Origin: Impatiens glandulifera
Taxonomy: Eukaryota; Streptophyta; Magnoliopsida; Ericales; Balsaminaceae
Length of the DNA stretch: 64,000 nucleotides
Direction: 5' to 3'
NCBI RefSeq assembly: GCF_907164915.1
Contig: NC_061862.1
Coordinates: forward strand, 93,947,995-94,011,994
In this document: positions 34,168 through 44,402 of the stretch, piece after piece
How the letters are laid out: every line of letters begins with the position of its first letter
Position numbering within the stretch: position 1 is the first letter of the stretch
The notes under the pieces: generated by a model
Seen by the model: the letters and a program-made list of their open reading frames with translations, nothing else
The model's database searches: none
Told to the model about the DNA's origin: nothing
Program-made: the position numbers and the translations under genes

Positions 34168-35923
34168 TCTGAAGGTAGTAAAGAACCTTGGTGGAGTATG
34201 AGGAAAACACCCAGCAAATTGTTAAAGCCATACGAGAACTTACTTGCCCAATCAGAAAACTTAAGGCTCCGAGAATCGTCTTCTAGAGACGAACCACCTA
34301 TTGTTGTGGTCTCGATAGCTACTGCTCCCCCAGCAGACGAGGATGTTGAGGCTACTGAGGCCGAAGAGTTTGTAGAGAGTACGTTTGCTAATATGGGGGA
34401 TGATGACGATGAGGCTGAAGACGAGGGTCTCGAGGAGCCTCACGAGGAGGATGACGAGGAGGAGCACGGTTCCACTCCCGACCCATCATCGACAGGTAAC
34501 TTGTTTTCGAATTAGTTATTGTTTGAATTGATTCACATATCCAATTATGAATTTGATAATTTTGAAGAATTTTCTGCCCGCAAGAGACGGGGGAAGAACA
34601 AGAATATTGCGCTGTCTAAGAGGGTAGCGGGGACAAGGATTCCTCTTACTTTTAGAGAGGTAGATGGGAGGCCAGGCGGTGCTGACGTGGGAAGAACACG
34701 GTGGTCTAGACATGTGGGGTCGATTATCCAGGACCCCTCAGCCGTCTCACACCGTCTTCTAAAGTGGAAGGCATTAAGTGCGGACCAATTGGATTCACTT
34801 TGTACTGCTATCAAGGTAATAATTATTACTTAATTATACATTATTCATTAAAAAATTATTTTTAACATTTGAATATTTTTTTTCAAGATCCGTTCGAAGC
34901 TACTAATGGTTCTATTGATTCATTTCGAAAGACCGAATTGGGACACGCCAAGCAGATATGGGATAGATGGCGGTCGGATTTGAACAAGGCATATATCCGC
35001 GTCCATAAAGGAGACGCGGCGGCGGTACTGGCTAATCCTCCACCAGACTACGATCGAGATGATTGGGAGTTTGTGTGTCGCAACCATTTCTTCACGGAAA
35101 AATTTAAAGTACGGTTTTATAAATTATAAAATTTGATATTAATTAATCTAACTTCATTTTTTATTTCAAATACAGCAAAACAGTCGTACAAATATAATTA
35201 ACAGGAAGAAGCTAAAATTCTCACATCATACGGGAAGTAGACCGTTTGCACAAATTGAAGAAGAGTTGGTAAGTACATTATTTGTAATAACTTAATCTAA
35301 AGATTGTTATTAATTATATAAATCATTTATTTCAACAAACGATTGAAATGGGACGGACACCGTCTGTCATTGAAGTATTCAAGAGGATCCGTACCCCAAA
35401 ACCGACAAAAGAAAACCCAACACCCGTCCCGGACGAACACGTGCAAGAGAAAATTGTAAGTGAATTGAATATGCCTAGTTTTTTATTATAGAAATGATAC
35501 TTTATTTCAATTGTGCAGGTTGAGATGGAGGAGGTTCTTAGTAACGAACCTGGAATATCTGATTTTGAATTGACGGAGAGGGTGTTCGGACAACAAAAAC
35601 ACGGGGGAGTGTTCTGAATGGGATCAGGCGTCTAGCCCACACACTTTCGTGAGGATCGTCGAAGTGGAAACAGTTCACAACGAAACAATGAGCGATTGTA
35701 TGAAAGGAATCAAAGATTGACGCTCAAACTAGAGGAATTGGAGAAGAGGGACGAAGAAAGAATGCGCATAATCAATGAAATGCAAGCGGAAAAGGAAGCA
35801 ACAAATGCAAGAATAGAGAGGGAGAAGTTAGAAATGAATGCAAGAATGGAGAGCGTCGAATTATTTATGAGGCAATATCAACAATCACCTCCTCCCCCAC
35901 CAGCTAATTCTAGTACGTTTTGA
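34168..35923 (+). pseudogene. CACTA second gene (Transposase_24, Ptta/En/Spm family)
   Basis: Exon-like pieces starting MSEGSKEPWW at 34168 include an acidic segment and SKRVAGTRIPLTFREVDGRP. The Transposase_24 core follows (FRKTELGHAKQIWDRWRSDL, then DWEFVCRNHFFTEKF), then RTPSVIEVFKRIRT and a coiled-coil, Pro-rich end (LEELEKRDEERMRIINEMQ, then SPPPPP). Small introns interrupt it (about 34497-34558, 34816-34887, 35108-35175, 35270-35335 and 35456-35518). Two stops near 35616 and 35632 break MGSGV..PTHFREDRRSG. In active elements the partner protein of TNP2 binds the subterminal repeats. I infer that role for this gene from its position. Confidence 0.7.
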
Positions 35924-36129
35924 TATGTTGTTTCGATTGAAATCATGTTTTGATTAGTAGTTGTTTCGATTTGAATTTATAACAGATTGTTCGGATGATT
36001 AGTTTGGTTGCGAATTTTGTAATGATAATGATCATTTAATGTATGTGTCATTTTTTTATTATTGATATATTGGTTTGGCTGAACAGGTTTTGGTTGCGAG
36101 CAAAATAATCGGCATATTTTGTAAATTTT

Positions 36130-36790
36130 ACAGAAAAAAACCGAAAGTAATATTGAAATCTTTCATTTTTTCTTCAAATGGAAAAACCGTGAGTTATATG
36201 AAAACTTTCGTTTTTTCCATTTGAAAAAAAACCGAGAGTTAATTAGAAAACTCTCGGTTTTTCCCGTGGGAGTATAACTGAAAGTTTTCTAATTAACTCT
36301 CGGTTTTTCCATTTGAAGAAAATCGAGAGTTAATTGGAAAACCTTTGGTTTTTCCCTCAGAAGTAAAACCGAAAGTTTTCTAATTAACTTTTGGTTTTAC
36401 AATTGAAGAAAACCGAGAGTTAATTTGAAAACTCTCGGTTTTACACCTACGGGAAAAACCGAGAGTTTTTTAATTAACTCTCGGTTTTCCATTTGAAAAA
36501 AACCGAGAGTTAATTGGAAAGCCTTCGGTTTCTCCCTTAGGAGTAAAACCGAGAGTTATTTGTAAAACTTTCGGTTTTTCTCTCTGTGGAAAAACCGAAA
36601 GTTTTTCAATTAACTTTCGGTTTTACTCTAGGGTATTTAAACCGAAAACTCTACGATATCTCTCGGTAAACGCCCAATTGTTTTTAACGAAAGAGTCAAT
36701 ACCGAGGGATGGCGAGAGTTACCAAAACTTTCGGTAATGTGTCTATACCGAAAGTTATAGGGTCAAAACTGAGAGTCTTTACTCTCGTTT
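36130..36790 (+). repeat. CACTA subterminal repeat ladder
   Basis: About 28 copies of the motif accgagagtt or accgaaagtt, alternating with its inverse aactctcggt or aactttcggt, every 20-30 bp. Many neighbouring pairs form small hairpins. Such arrays inside CACTA ends are binding sites for the TNPA-type protein. Confidence 0.9.
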
Positions 36791-36798
36791 TTTACCCC

Positions 36799-36811
36799 TT
36801 TTTCACCAGTG
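36799..36811 (+). repeat. Right terminal inverted repeat of the CACTA element
   Basis: tttttcaccagtg is the reverse complement of the classical start CACTGGTGAAAAA. The next three bases are atc, one half of a possible 3-bp target duplication; the other half was lost with the left end. Confidence 0.85.
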
Positions 36812-36882
36812 ATCAATCTGATAGTGATAAGTAAATCCTAAACTATGACTCAGAAAATTAAAATTAATGACATATGTACGAT

Positions 36883-36990
36883 TTATTGAATACAAATTAA
36901 AATGAGTTTATGTACACGAACAAAACTTTTTAACGAACGGACTGTCGGAGAAGTCCTCAAACTCTGACAGTTCCATGCCAAGATACTCAT
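36883..36990 (-). pseudogene. LINE endonuclease N-terminal fragment
   Basis: On the minus strand the frame reads MSILAWNCQSLRTSPTVRSL and continues FVRVHKLI. This is the standard opening of a plant LINE endonuclease (WN..GL, then TVR.LK). It stops after 35 codons. The open frame upstream, to 37266, is Ser-rich and may be part of the preceding ORF or 5' region. It is a different LINE from the other three in the window. Confidence 0.5.
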
Positions 36991-37787
36991 TATGGAACTT
37001 ATGGCTGAATAAAGTGAGCTACTAGCTAGAACCCTTTGTGAAGAGTCAGAATTTTGTGAGGAAATAGAAGATACGGGATGATCAGAGTTTGATGAGAAAG
37101 AAATTATTGATGAGAGTGAAAGTAAATCATGTCTTAATATAGAAATATCCACTAAACTTGATTCACATACATCTGATTTTCTCTCCTTGGTTGATGTTAA
37201 CCTCCATATATTGCGGCTAATAAATCTCCTAGTTAGTAGTTTGGTGTCAACGAACCAATATCTCATTTTTTTTCCATGAATGGCTGATTTGATTAAAAAA
37301 CTCTTTGAGTTTCTTTTTTTTTAAGGCCGTTTACCTGGGTAACTCTCTTCATAAATCAATGCACGATCTTTTGTCTGTTTTAGAGATATAATTTCATCCA
37401 AATTAGAGATGAGTGATGATATAGTGATGACACCTCGTAATAGGAGATTATTTGGGGTTTTGTCGTATGAGTGTGGTATTTGATGTTAGTGGGGTTATGA
37501 AAGAGTTTGTGGTATGTTGGGTTGGTGAAGTTAGTGAAATTGTCTAAGGTAAGTTGAGTTGGATTAGGTTATGTAGGAATGTATTGTGGGTGGGCTTAGA
37601 TGATGAGGCTCTATTAAATGTGGTAGTTGTTTTTATAGAAATCCATTAGGAGGAAGGCCCAAGTTTAGGTAATCCTTTTGTGTAATAATATTTGACCTCT
37701 CATTAATTTAACTAGCATGTATCCCGTGCATTTGCACGAGTGATAATATAAAAAACCGTGAAAAAATATTACGGTAAAATTTTTATG
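36991..37787. other. Intergenic DNA, no clear gene
   Basis: It holds a Ser-rich minus-strand open frame to 37266, then a G/T-biased tract (37440-37600) without a good frame. At 37715-37741 is a plant-repeat-like phrase, tatcccgtgcatttgcacga, which is a small hairpin (gtgca..tgcac). Nothing else stands out. Confidence 0.4.
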
Positions 37788-39165
37788 GGCGGGTCAACCC
37801 ACAATCCGACCAAAGTATCCATTTACTCTCATATATATCCAAATTAACCACAGCTCTCAACTCGTCAATCCGGACACTTTAAAAATTAAGTATCATTATA
37901 TATATATAGATTAGTTAGTTAAAAAGTTAAACTTATATTGTTAAAATGTCATGCGTTTATCAAAATTTGGGTTGAATTTGAAATATAAAGTGTTATTAGC
38001 CTAATTGGTTAAAAGGTTGTACTTGTTTTGTTAGGTTGCAAGTTCGAACTATACTTATAACATTTTTAATTTTATTTTTAACCGTTTTAAGTTTATGGGC
38101 GGGTCAACCCACAATTCGACCCAAGTATCCATTTACTCTCACATATATCCAAATTAACCACAGCTCTCGACCCGGTAATCCGGACACTTTAAAAATTAAG
38201 CATCATTATATATATATATATAGATTAGTTAGTTAAATAGTTGAACTTATATTGTTAAAATTTCTTGCGTTTATCAAATGTTAGGTTGAATTTAAAATAT
38301 AAAGTGTTATTAGCCTACTTGGTTAAAAGGTTGTATTTGTTTTGTTAGGTTGCAAGTTCGAACTATACTTATAACATTTTTAATTTTATTTTTAACCGTT
38401 TTAAGTTTATGGGCGGGTCAACCCACAATTCGACCCAAGTATCCATTTACTCTCACATATATCCAAATTAACCACAGCTCTCGACCCGGTAATCCGGACA
38501 CTTTAAAAATTAAGCATCATTATATATATATATATAGATTAGTTAGTTAAATAGTTGAACTTATATTGTTAAAATTTCTTGCGTTTATCAAATGTTAGGT
38601 TGAATTTAAAATATAAAGTGTTATTAGCCTACTTGGTTAAAAGGTTGTATTTGTTTTGTTAGGTTGCAAGTTCGAACCATACCTATAACATTTTTAGTTT
38701 TATTTTTAACCGTTTTAAATTTATGGGCGGGTCAACTCACAATCCGACTCAAGTATTAATTACTCTCACATATATCAAAATTAACCACAGCTCTCGACCC
38801 GGCAATCCGGACACTTTAAAAATTAAGCATCATTATATATATATATATATATATTAGTTATTTAAAAAGTTGAACTTATATTGTTAAAATGTCACGCGTT
38901 TATCAAAATTTGGGTTGAATTTAAAATATAAAGTCTTATTAGCCTAGTTGGTTAAAAGGTTGTACTTATTTTGTTAGGTTGCAAGTTCGAACCATACCTA
39001 TAGCATTTTTAATTTTATTTTTAACCGTTTTAAGTTTATGGGCGGGTCAATCCACAATCCGACCCAAGTATCCATTTACTCTCACATATATCCAAATTAA
39101 CCATAACTCTCGACCCGACAATCCGGACACTTTAAAAATTAAGCATAATTATATATATATATATT
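37788..39165 (+). repeat. Tandem array of ~314-bp units containing tRNA-like Pol III boxes
   Basis: The phrase gggcgggtcaaccc starts units at 37788, 38098, 38411, 38725 and 39040. Between them a tRNA-like head occurs four times. Box A, tagcctagttgg (fits TRGCNNAGYNGG), is at 37997, 38311, 38625 and 38940. Box B, caagttcgaac, lies 30-35 bp on. Each unit also has a TA tract and gtttatcaaa. Units 2 and 3 are almost identical, so copying is recent. Three 66-70 codon frames in it are repeats of one chance ORF. Confidence 0.75.
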
Positions 39166-39234
39166 GTTCATTTCGTTTGACTGAGATATAAGTATTGAAT
39201 ATTTATTTCCCCTCATTAATTACAACTGTTTTAG

Positions 39235-39432
39235 CCGTTACAATGGAAGTGGGTGCCTGAAAGTTACACTTTCAAAAAGGATGACGACGAACTCATCGGG
39301 ATTCCAAACCATTGTGAACGCATCCATGGACCATACAAATTCTTTCTCATATCTTGTTTAGAACTTTCACAGTTGATCACATTATGGTCTAAACGTACAC
39401 ACACAACAAAAATCACTCAAACGAATTCATAG
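39235..39432 (+). other. Possible gene fragment (65-codon open frame)
   Basis: After a splice-acceptor-like ctgttttag, an open frame begins PLQWKWVPESYTF, continues DDDELIGIPNHCERIHGPYK and ends at a TAG. The composition looks protein-coding and its GC content is above its surroundings. No ATG and no family recognised. It may be an orphan exon. Confidence 0.3.
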
Positions 39433-39700
39433 GATGATTGAAACCATCAATAGAGAATGTTGTTTCTCACCAGAAAGAAGTCTTGTCATAGTGGTTTTAT
39501 TGTATCAATAATAATTCTGCATTTGATGAAGTGATCCATATTGTATGTAACTTTTACCCATCAAATTTAGGCTCAATCTACTTAGAATTGTGGTATATTG
39601 TGCTCGTTTTTTAGAGTAGTAGGAAATGTATATATATGAATAGTTAGTGGAGTAAATATGAAGTCGAGTTCATATCTACAAAATTCAATTCTTTCAATTT
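39433..39700. other. Intergenic DNA, no gene seen
   Basis: No frame or repeat of note. Confidence 0.4.
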
Positions 39701-39824
39701 TACCAAATGATTATTCCCTCTCACAAGGGGAGGGGCAATCTTGTAAATAAAAGAAAACTTTATTTTTATTTATAAGATTGCCCCTCTCCTTGTGAGGGGA
39801 ACCGTGGAGCACAATCATTTGGTA
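39701..39824. mobile_element. Foldback MITE 1
   Basis: 124 bp with perfect 12-bp inverted ends, taccaaatgatt. The arms pair over most of their length (aggggcaatcttgtaaataa against ttataagattgcccctc), leaving a short loop near 39760. No clear target duplication. Confidence 0.7.
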
Positions 39825-39851
39825 ACAGAGAATCTGTTCCATCTTATTTTG

Positions 39852-39974
39852 GGATCCTCTATTATCAAATGATTGTGGGCAATCTTGTAAATAAAAGAAT
39901 TTTTTTTATTTACAAGATTGTCCCTCTCATTGTGAGAGGGAACCGGGGAGCATAATCATTTGGTAGCAGAGGAT
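39852..39974. mobile_element. Foldback MITE 2, related to MITE 1
   Basis: It has the same ends (tatcaaatgatt and aatcatttggta) extended outward by ggatcctct and agaggatc. The left arm lacks about 20 bp present in the right arm. It lies only 27 bp from MITE 1. Confidence 0.6.
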
Positions 39975-40769
39975 CTGCTCCATTTTCTTTACTGATTATG
40001 TCTACTTCTTTCTTTTCATAAGTAAATTGTGGAATGAAATGACAAAACTTCCACCAGAATATATTAATAGATAAGAACTTGCTAGTTGAACCGGATCACG
40101 TGTCCTTTACATCGTCCTGATGATCCGATGGATGTCATTAGCAAACTATCTAATAAGCCTAATAGATCTCTGGAATTGGATTTCCTCGGACTGAGAATGT
40201 GCATTTCGAACGGATACGGATTTGGAGTAGTGGTCTCTTCCTGTTAAGCATAGAAGACACATGCCATCCCAAATCTAGTTTTTGGAAGGCTTGTTATCAT
40301 TTTTGTTTTTTTCCTGAGAAAATAAAGTGAACATCATAAGGGATGGGATTGAAATTGTCTTGAAATGAAGGGGGCAAAATATGATTTTATTTTTGTTAAT
40401 GGAATTAGATGAATCTATCCTCTCTCCTTTTAAGGTTAATGCGGGGAGAATGACAAAAGAACAGACATTTATAGAAAGAGAACTCGATGAAGACGGTGAA
40501 GAGGCAGAGAAGACATAAGAAGAGAAAAGCAAGTTATCTTCCTTTACTTCTTTCTTTTGTGGATTTTAGAACTCACCACAGTCACATTAAGTTATCTTCC
40601 TATGAAAAAACAACAACTTGGTTTAGCTTGGTACCTTCGATTCAGCTGAAGACGCTGCTCGAACCAAGACTAATTTCCCAAACCAACACTAATTTTTCAA
40701 ACAACCTCGCTAAGCCTTATATAGGCGTGTCATCGTCCGTGAAAAACCCTCACGTATTACACGGCCAAG
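39975..40769. other. Intergenic DNA, no clear gene
   Basis: Small open frames (40275-40532 minus, 40487-40789 plus) overlap each other, have low complexity and no recognisable domain. Moderate GC between 40080 and 40260 hints at a decayed gene, but I cannot identify it. Confidence 0.35.
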
Positions 40770-40906
40770 TAGGGGTGAGAATTGAGTGAATTAATTCAAA
40801 ATTCAATTTTAATGTAATATATTTTAGTCTTTTTTCGTATCACTTCAACAACTTTTTTTTTAGATTTGAAAATTTTAATTATAACATTAAAATATTTTAA
40901 TAAAAA

Positions 40907-40954
<48 letters not shown>

Positions 40955-41136
40955 TTTGGATTGTCCAAACCATATTCAATCCATATTAGTTTGGATTGTC
41001 CAAACCATATTCAATCCAATTCATATCCGATTCGTATTAATTTATAAAATGGTTTAGATTACGGATTGGATTAATATAGTTTGGATTTAATTCGAATTGG
41101 ACAAAACGGATTTGATTTACCCGTTTGCTCACCCTA
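40770..41136. mobile_element. Short hAT-like MITE
   Basis: The ends are taggggtgag and ctcacccta, the same kind as the 947-bp element at 12045. The flanking 8-mers cggccaag and ccgctaag agree at 6 of 8 bases. Inside are a TA microsatellite (40916-40949) and two tandem copies of a 36-bp unit starting tagtttggattgtccaaacc (40952 and 40987). Confidence 0.5.
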
Positions 41137-41144
41137 CCGCTAAG

Positions 41145-41433
41145 CCTTATAGGAGATTAGAGTCTAGATGCAGTTATTGCTACGGTGGAGGAGGTGATAT
41201 TGAGGATGGTGCGAAAGTAAATGATGTGTTTAGACTGTAAGTTAATCTTACGATAGCGGATTCGATGGTGAGGAATGGATGGACGAATCAGAACTAGAGG
41301 ACGGACGTTTATGCTGTGTTCGTCGGGAGCCATGGGAGATTTTATGGTGCGACAATCTGTTGTGGAGATTGAAAGAGAAGTTTATCATGCCGGTTGGTTT
41401 ATGTCAACTTGTTCCTCCTATTATTTAATGGTA
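41145..41433. other. Moderate-GC stretch, possibly a gene remnant
   Basis: An open frame from 41275 runs through the MITE edge to 41550, so its end is not original. Its composition is codon-like in places (ggtggaggaggtgatattga), but no domain is recognised. Confidence 0.25.
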
Positions 41434-41441
41434 GAAGGCGG

Positions 41442-41663
41442 CAGGGGCGGAGCCAAGTACAAGCCGGTCCGGGCTGTAGCCCGGGTAGCCAGCCTTAAAC
41501 AGTCTGTATGTATTTTATCAATAACGACGATAAATTACCGTCGTTATTGATTATTTTCCGTCGCTAAAAGTCATTGGTGACAGCAAACTATAAAACTAGC
41601 CCGGATAGATTTTTTTAATAAAAAATTAGCCCGGGTAGGTTTCAAATCCTAGCTCCGCCCCTG
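41442..41663. mobile_element. hAT-type MITE with perfect 8-bp target duplication
   Basis: 222 bp, starting caggggcggagc and ending gctccgcccctg (perfect inverted ends). It is flanked by identical gaaggcgg at 41434-41441 and 41664-41671. The interior has a small hairpin (taacgacg..cgtcgtta, 41521-41549). An 8-bp duplication and this size fit a hAT-derived MITE. The perfect duplication suggests a fairly recent insertion. Confidence 0.85.
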
Positions 41664-41671
41664 GAAGGCGG

Positions 41672-42019
41672 ATAAAGAATAATATTTAAAGTTGTGTTTG
41701 AATCTTGTTAATTAGATTATTTATATATTAAAATTGAAAGAGAGATGGAACACGTGAAAAATAATAAAAGTGTACGATGGGGGATGACATGGCTAAAATT
41801 TTCCTCTTATTTTTTTTAATTAATCTATTCAAGTTTTATGAGCGAGTCAACTTATAAATTAACAATCTCACCCGTTTACTCTAACAAAACGGCTATTGTA
41901 TTATGGTACGAGGATTAAATGAATTTAGAAAATTGTGTTTATATATATTATAAAAATTAATGCAAAAATTTAAAATTATATAAATGTGTTTATCAAACAT
42001 TTTATGTTGATTTCAAAAT
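41672..42019 (+). repeat. Left half of the SINE-family repeat interrupted by the Mutator-like element
   Basis: tttatgagcgagtcaac (41836) followed by cccgtttactctaac matches the tandem-array unit at 38092. gtttatcaaacattttatgttgattt (41988-42013) matches the unit just before its aaatataaag. The other half resumes after the Mutator-like element at 48926. Confidence 0.6.
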
Positions 42020-42381
42020 GGGAAGAATATCAATTTTATTTATAAAATTGGACAAAAGTGTCAAATTTGTTTATTAAGTTGTAAAATTCAATTTATGTAT
42101 ACAAACTTGTAAAAAAATGTCAAATTTATTAAACTTAAAAAGAAATTGATAACGACGTTAAAATTCAATCAACTTGTTCCTGCCATGTCATATCCACGTA
42201 ATATATATATATTTATATTAAATTTATTATAAATTTTTTTTCTTCAAACAGACTTTATCATTAAAAAAACCTAAATAAAAAATAAAGGTATTGTTTATGT
42301 AATTATTCTTCCCATCGTCTCCTCCCTCCTCAAACTGCATCAATGGTCTCTTCCATTCCATTCACAATTCATCTGCATATA

Positions 42382-42594
42382 TCAATAACCACTTACTAAT
42401 ACTTTTCGTATAGATCCCCAATCACTTCTCAAACTCTCTCTCATCCCCGCCGTCCTTATCGAGTTTATCCATTTTTCAACGTTTTCTTCCATAACGTTTC
42501 GGCCAAACGTGCATACGATTAATTGATCTCTGTGAACCCAATTCAAACTATGTTTCCAAATTAAAGAACACAGTCCCTTTCTTTGCCAGCACAT
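42382..42594 (-). other. Possible captured gene fragment in the Mutator-like element
   Basis: A 70-codon minus-strand frame includes VCTFGRNVMEENVEKWINSI and ends SGY-stop. Adjacent frames read MNDWLLDLNVLAKKGTVFF, so a coding origin with frameshifts is plausible. Family not recognised. Part of it survives in copy A (about 180-345). Confidence 0.3.
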
Positions 42595-42765
42595 TGAGAT
42601 CCAAAAGCCAATCGTTCATGAAGCCATCGCGTTGGAGGTCAATATGATCTTCGTCAATATGATCTGTGTTTCTTTGGTTGATGTGGCAATAAGTGTCATG
42701 TTCCTAGTTATATCTGGGTGAAACAGGAAAAATGCAAAAAATGGCAGCGAAAGCATTGGGTAAAT

Positions 42766-44277
42766 AAATAGACCCGAGGAAATGTAGGGTTGGTTTTAAT
42801 GAAAATGTCAATCTGAAAGGGCTTAGAAATCAGATAACGAAATTATTGATACTGGGAAAGAAAGATCAAATCGTTTTAAGCAAAGAGAAAAGTCAACAGT
42901 ACACAGAGCAGCTCAACCTACATTACCTACAAGACTGGAATCTCCTAAAAAAAGAGGAGTACGATACTATTGTGAACTGGTCTGTTGAAACTTTGAGAGA
43001 GCTCTTTAAATGCTCCAAAACCAGAGTCTACTTCATCAAGAACAATTTTAATTGGAATGTAGACCAAGTCTGGAAGAAAGTTGAAGAACAAAACAAAACT
43101 CAAGGGAAGGATCAGAAAACAAGGCAAAACCAGAGTAACGAGCAGAATGAACAACATAAACAGATTGCAGGACAGAAGAACAAAGGGGAAACAAAAGCTG
43201 ACAATCCAGTTCAAGAGAGGAGAAAGATTTTCCTTGGAACATTTAAGCCAAAAGTTGAAATTATCGGTTCCCCGTTTGAATTCAAACTACCCCAAGAAAT
43301 TAAAATCATGGAAGAATGTCATAGTGGGCAACTTCATCGGAAGAAACAAGGTGCCATTTCTAGTAACCAAAAAAACTCTAATGACTTGTACTTTCTCAAA
43401 TTCAAAGAAGGATCAGATCTCGAAAGTATTCTGATCAACGGGCACACATTTGTTAGAAAAAACTACATGAAACTCGAAAAATGGACAGAAGGTATAAACC
43501 TCTTCAGCAAACCCAAAGAAACTGCGCAAATCTGGTTTCAATTGCACAACATCCCTCCCCACATGTATAACCCTGAAGCATTAAGTCACTTTGCGAGCCT
43601 ATTGGGGAGTCCACTCTACATGGACCCAACTACAGAAAAAGGTGAGCATATGACTTATGCTAGGATGTGCATTGAGATACACCCGAGATCAAATCTTCCA
43701 TACAAGATGACAGTAACGGACAAAAAAGGTGATCCCACAATTATGAGAATCTCATATGAGTGGAGGCCGAATAAATGCTTTCACTGTAATACATTCGAAC
43801 ATGTCCGTACAAGTGCCCGAAAATAATTGAAGAAGAAAGGAAGAAGAAGAAGATCGAGAAAGAGACAAAGACAAAGACAAAAAAGAAACAAAAGAAGAAC
43901 AAGAAAGGTTGGAAAAGGAAAAGGTTGAGAATGAAAGGCAGAAAGAGGTTACTAAAGAATCAGTATTGAGTAAGTAGAAGGATCAAGATAAGGAAGGAAA
44001 TTCAAAACATGGTTTTGAAGAACAAGGGAAGGAAGATAGAGTGTTAAGAGATTCAGAATCAATGGCTGAGAATGAAGAGGTAACACAGAAACTTGAACTG
44101 GAAGCAAGAATTAATACCGAAGAGGTTGTGGAAAGGGAAAGCGTGGGAGAAAGCAAGAAAGGAGAAGTGGGTGAAGGAAATGGGAAAGATAAAGAAGAGA
44201 CAGCTGAATCGATTGAAACTATACAATCTCCAATTCAAACAAAAGTTGACCAGAGAAACACAAAAATCCCAAAATAG
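42766..44277 (+). pseudogene. LINE ORF1 (Gag-like, DUF4283/CCHC), copy-B-only LINE
   Basis: The main frame is 42846-43826, open upstream to a stop near 42763, with no good ATG. It has a Gln/Lys/Asn-rich charged N-terminus. A DUF4283-like domain follows (IWFQLHNIPPHMYNPEALSH, FASLLGSPLYMDP, then RMCIEI). The knuckle starts CFHCNTFEH, where a one-base deletion near 43799 shifts the frame; the next Cys residues (CPYKCPK) read in another frame. A Lys/Glu-rich tail continues to 43976 and, after stops, to 44277. It is an RNA-binding protein in intact LINEs; broken here. Confidence 0.65.
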
Positions 44278-44402
44278 CAAGGTAAACAAATTAAGGAAAA
44301 TACAATTCCTTATAGCCCTTCTATATGGGAAAAACATAAAGGAAGAAAAAGTAAAGGAAGGGGAAGTAAAGCTGGAACATCTTCTTTTCATTAATGAACT
44401 TA

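Larger units (their letters stand above)
18366..36811 (+). mobile_element. CACTA (En/Spm) transposon, 5'-truncated, with nested copia element
   Basis: The right terminus is tttttcaccagtg, ending at 36811, the mirror of the canonical CACTGGTGAAAAA end. Inside it lies a ladder of subterminal repeats (36130-36790). Upstream are a Transposase_24-type gene (34168-35923) and a TNP2-type transposase (18366-19039 plus 32692-34059). The TNP2 gene is split by the copia element at 19040-32691. No left terminus is seen and TNP2 begins mid-domain, so the 5' end was deleted. Net CACTA sequence is about 4.8 kb. Both genes carry stops or shifts, so the element is dead. Confidence 0.85.

Noticed and set aside
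37997..38052. True tRNA genes in the tandem array
   Set aside because: Boxes A and B are present, but no cloverleaf or anticodon arm can be formed. They are SINE heads.
38036..39191. Three similar 66-70 codon frames starting MQVRTI
   Set aside because: They are the same chance frame repeated by the 314-bp tandem array and begin within the tRNA-like box B.
40275..40789. Overlapping plus and minus frames as a small gene
   Set aside because: Ser-rich low complexity, mutually overlapping, no domain, and no counterpart to test.
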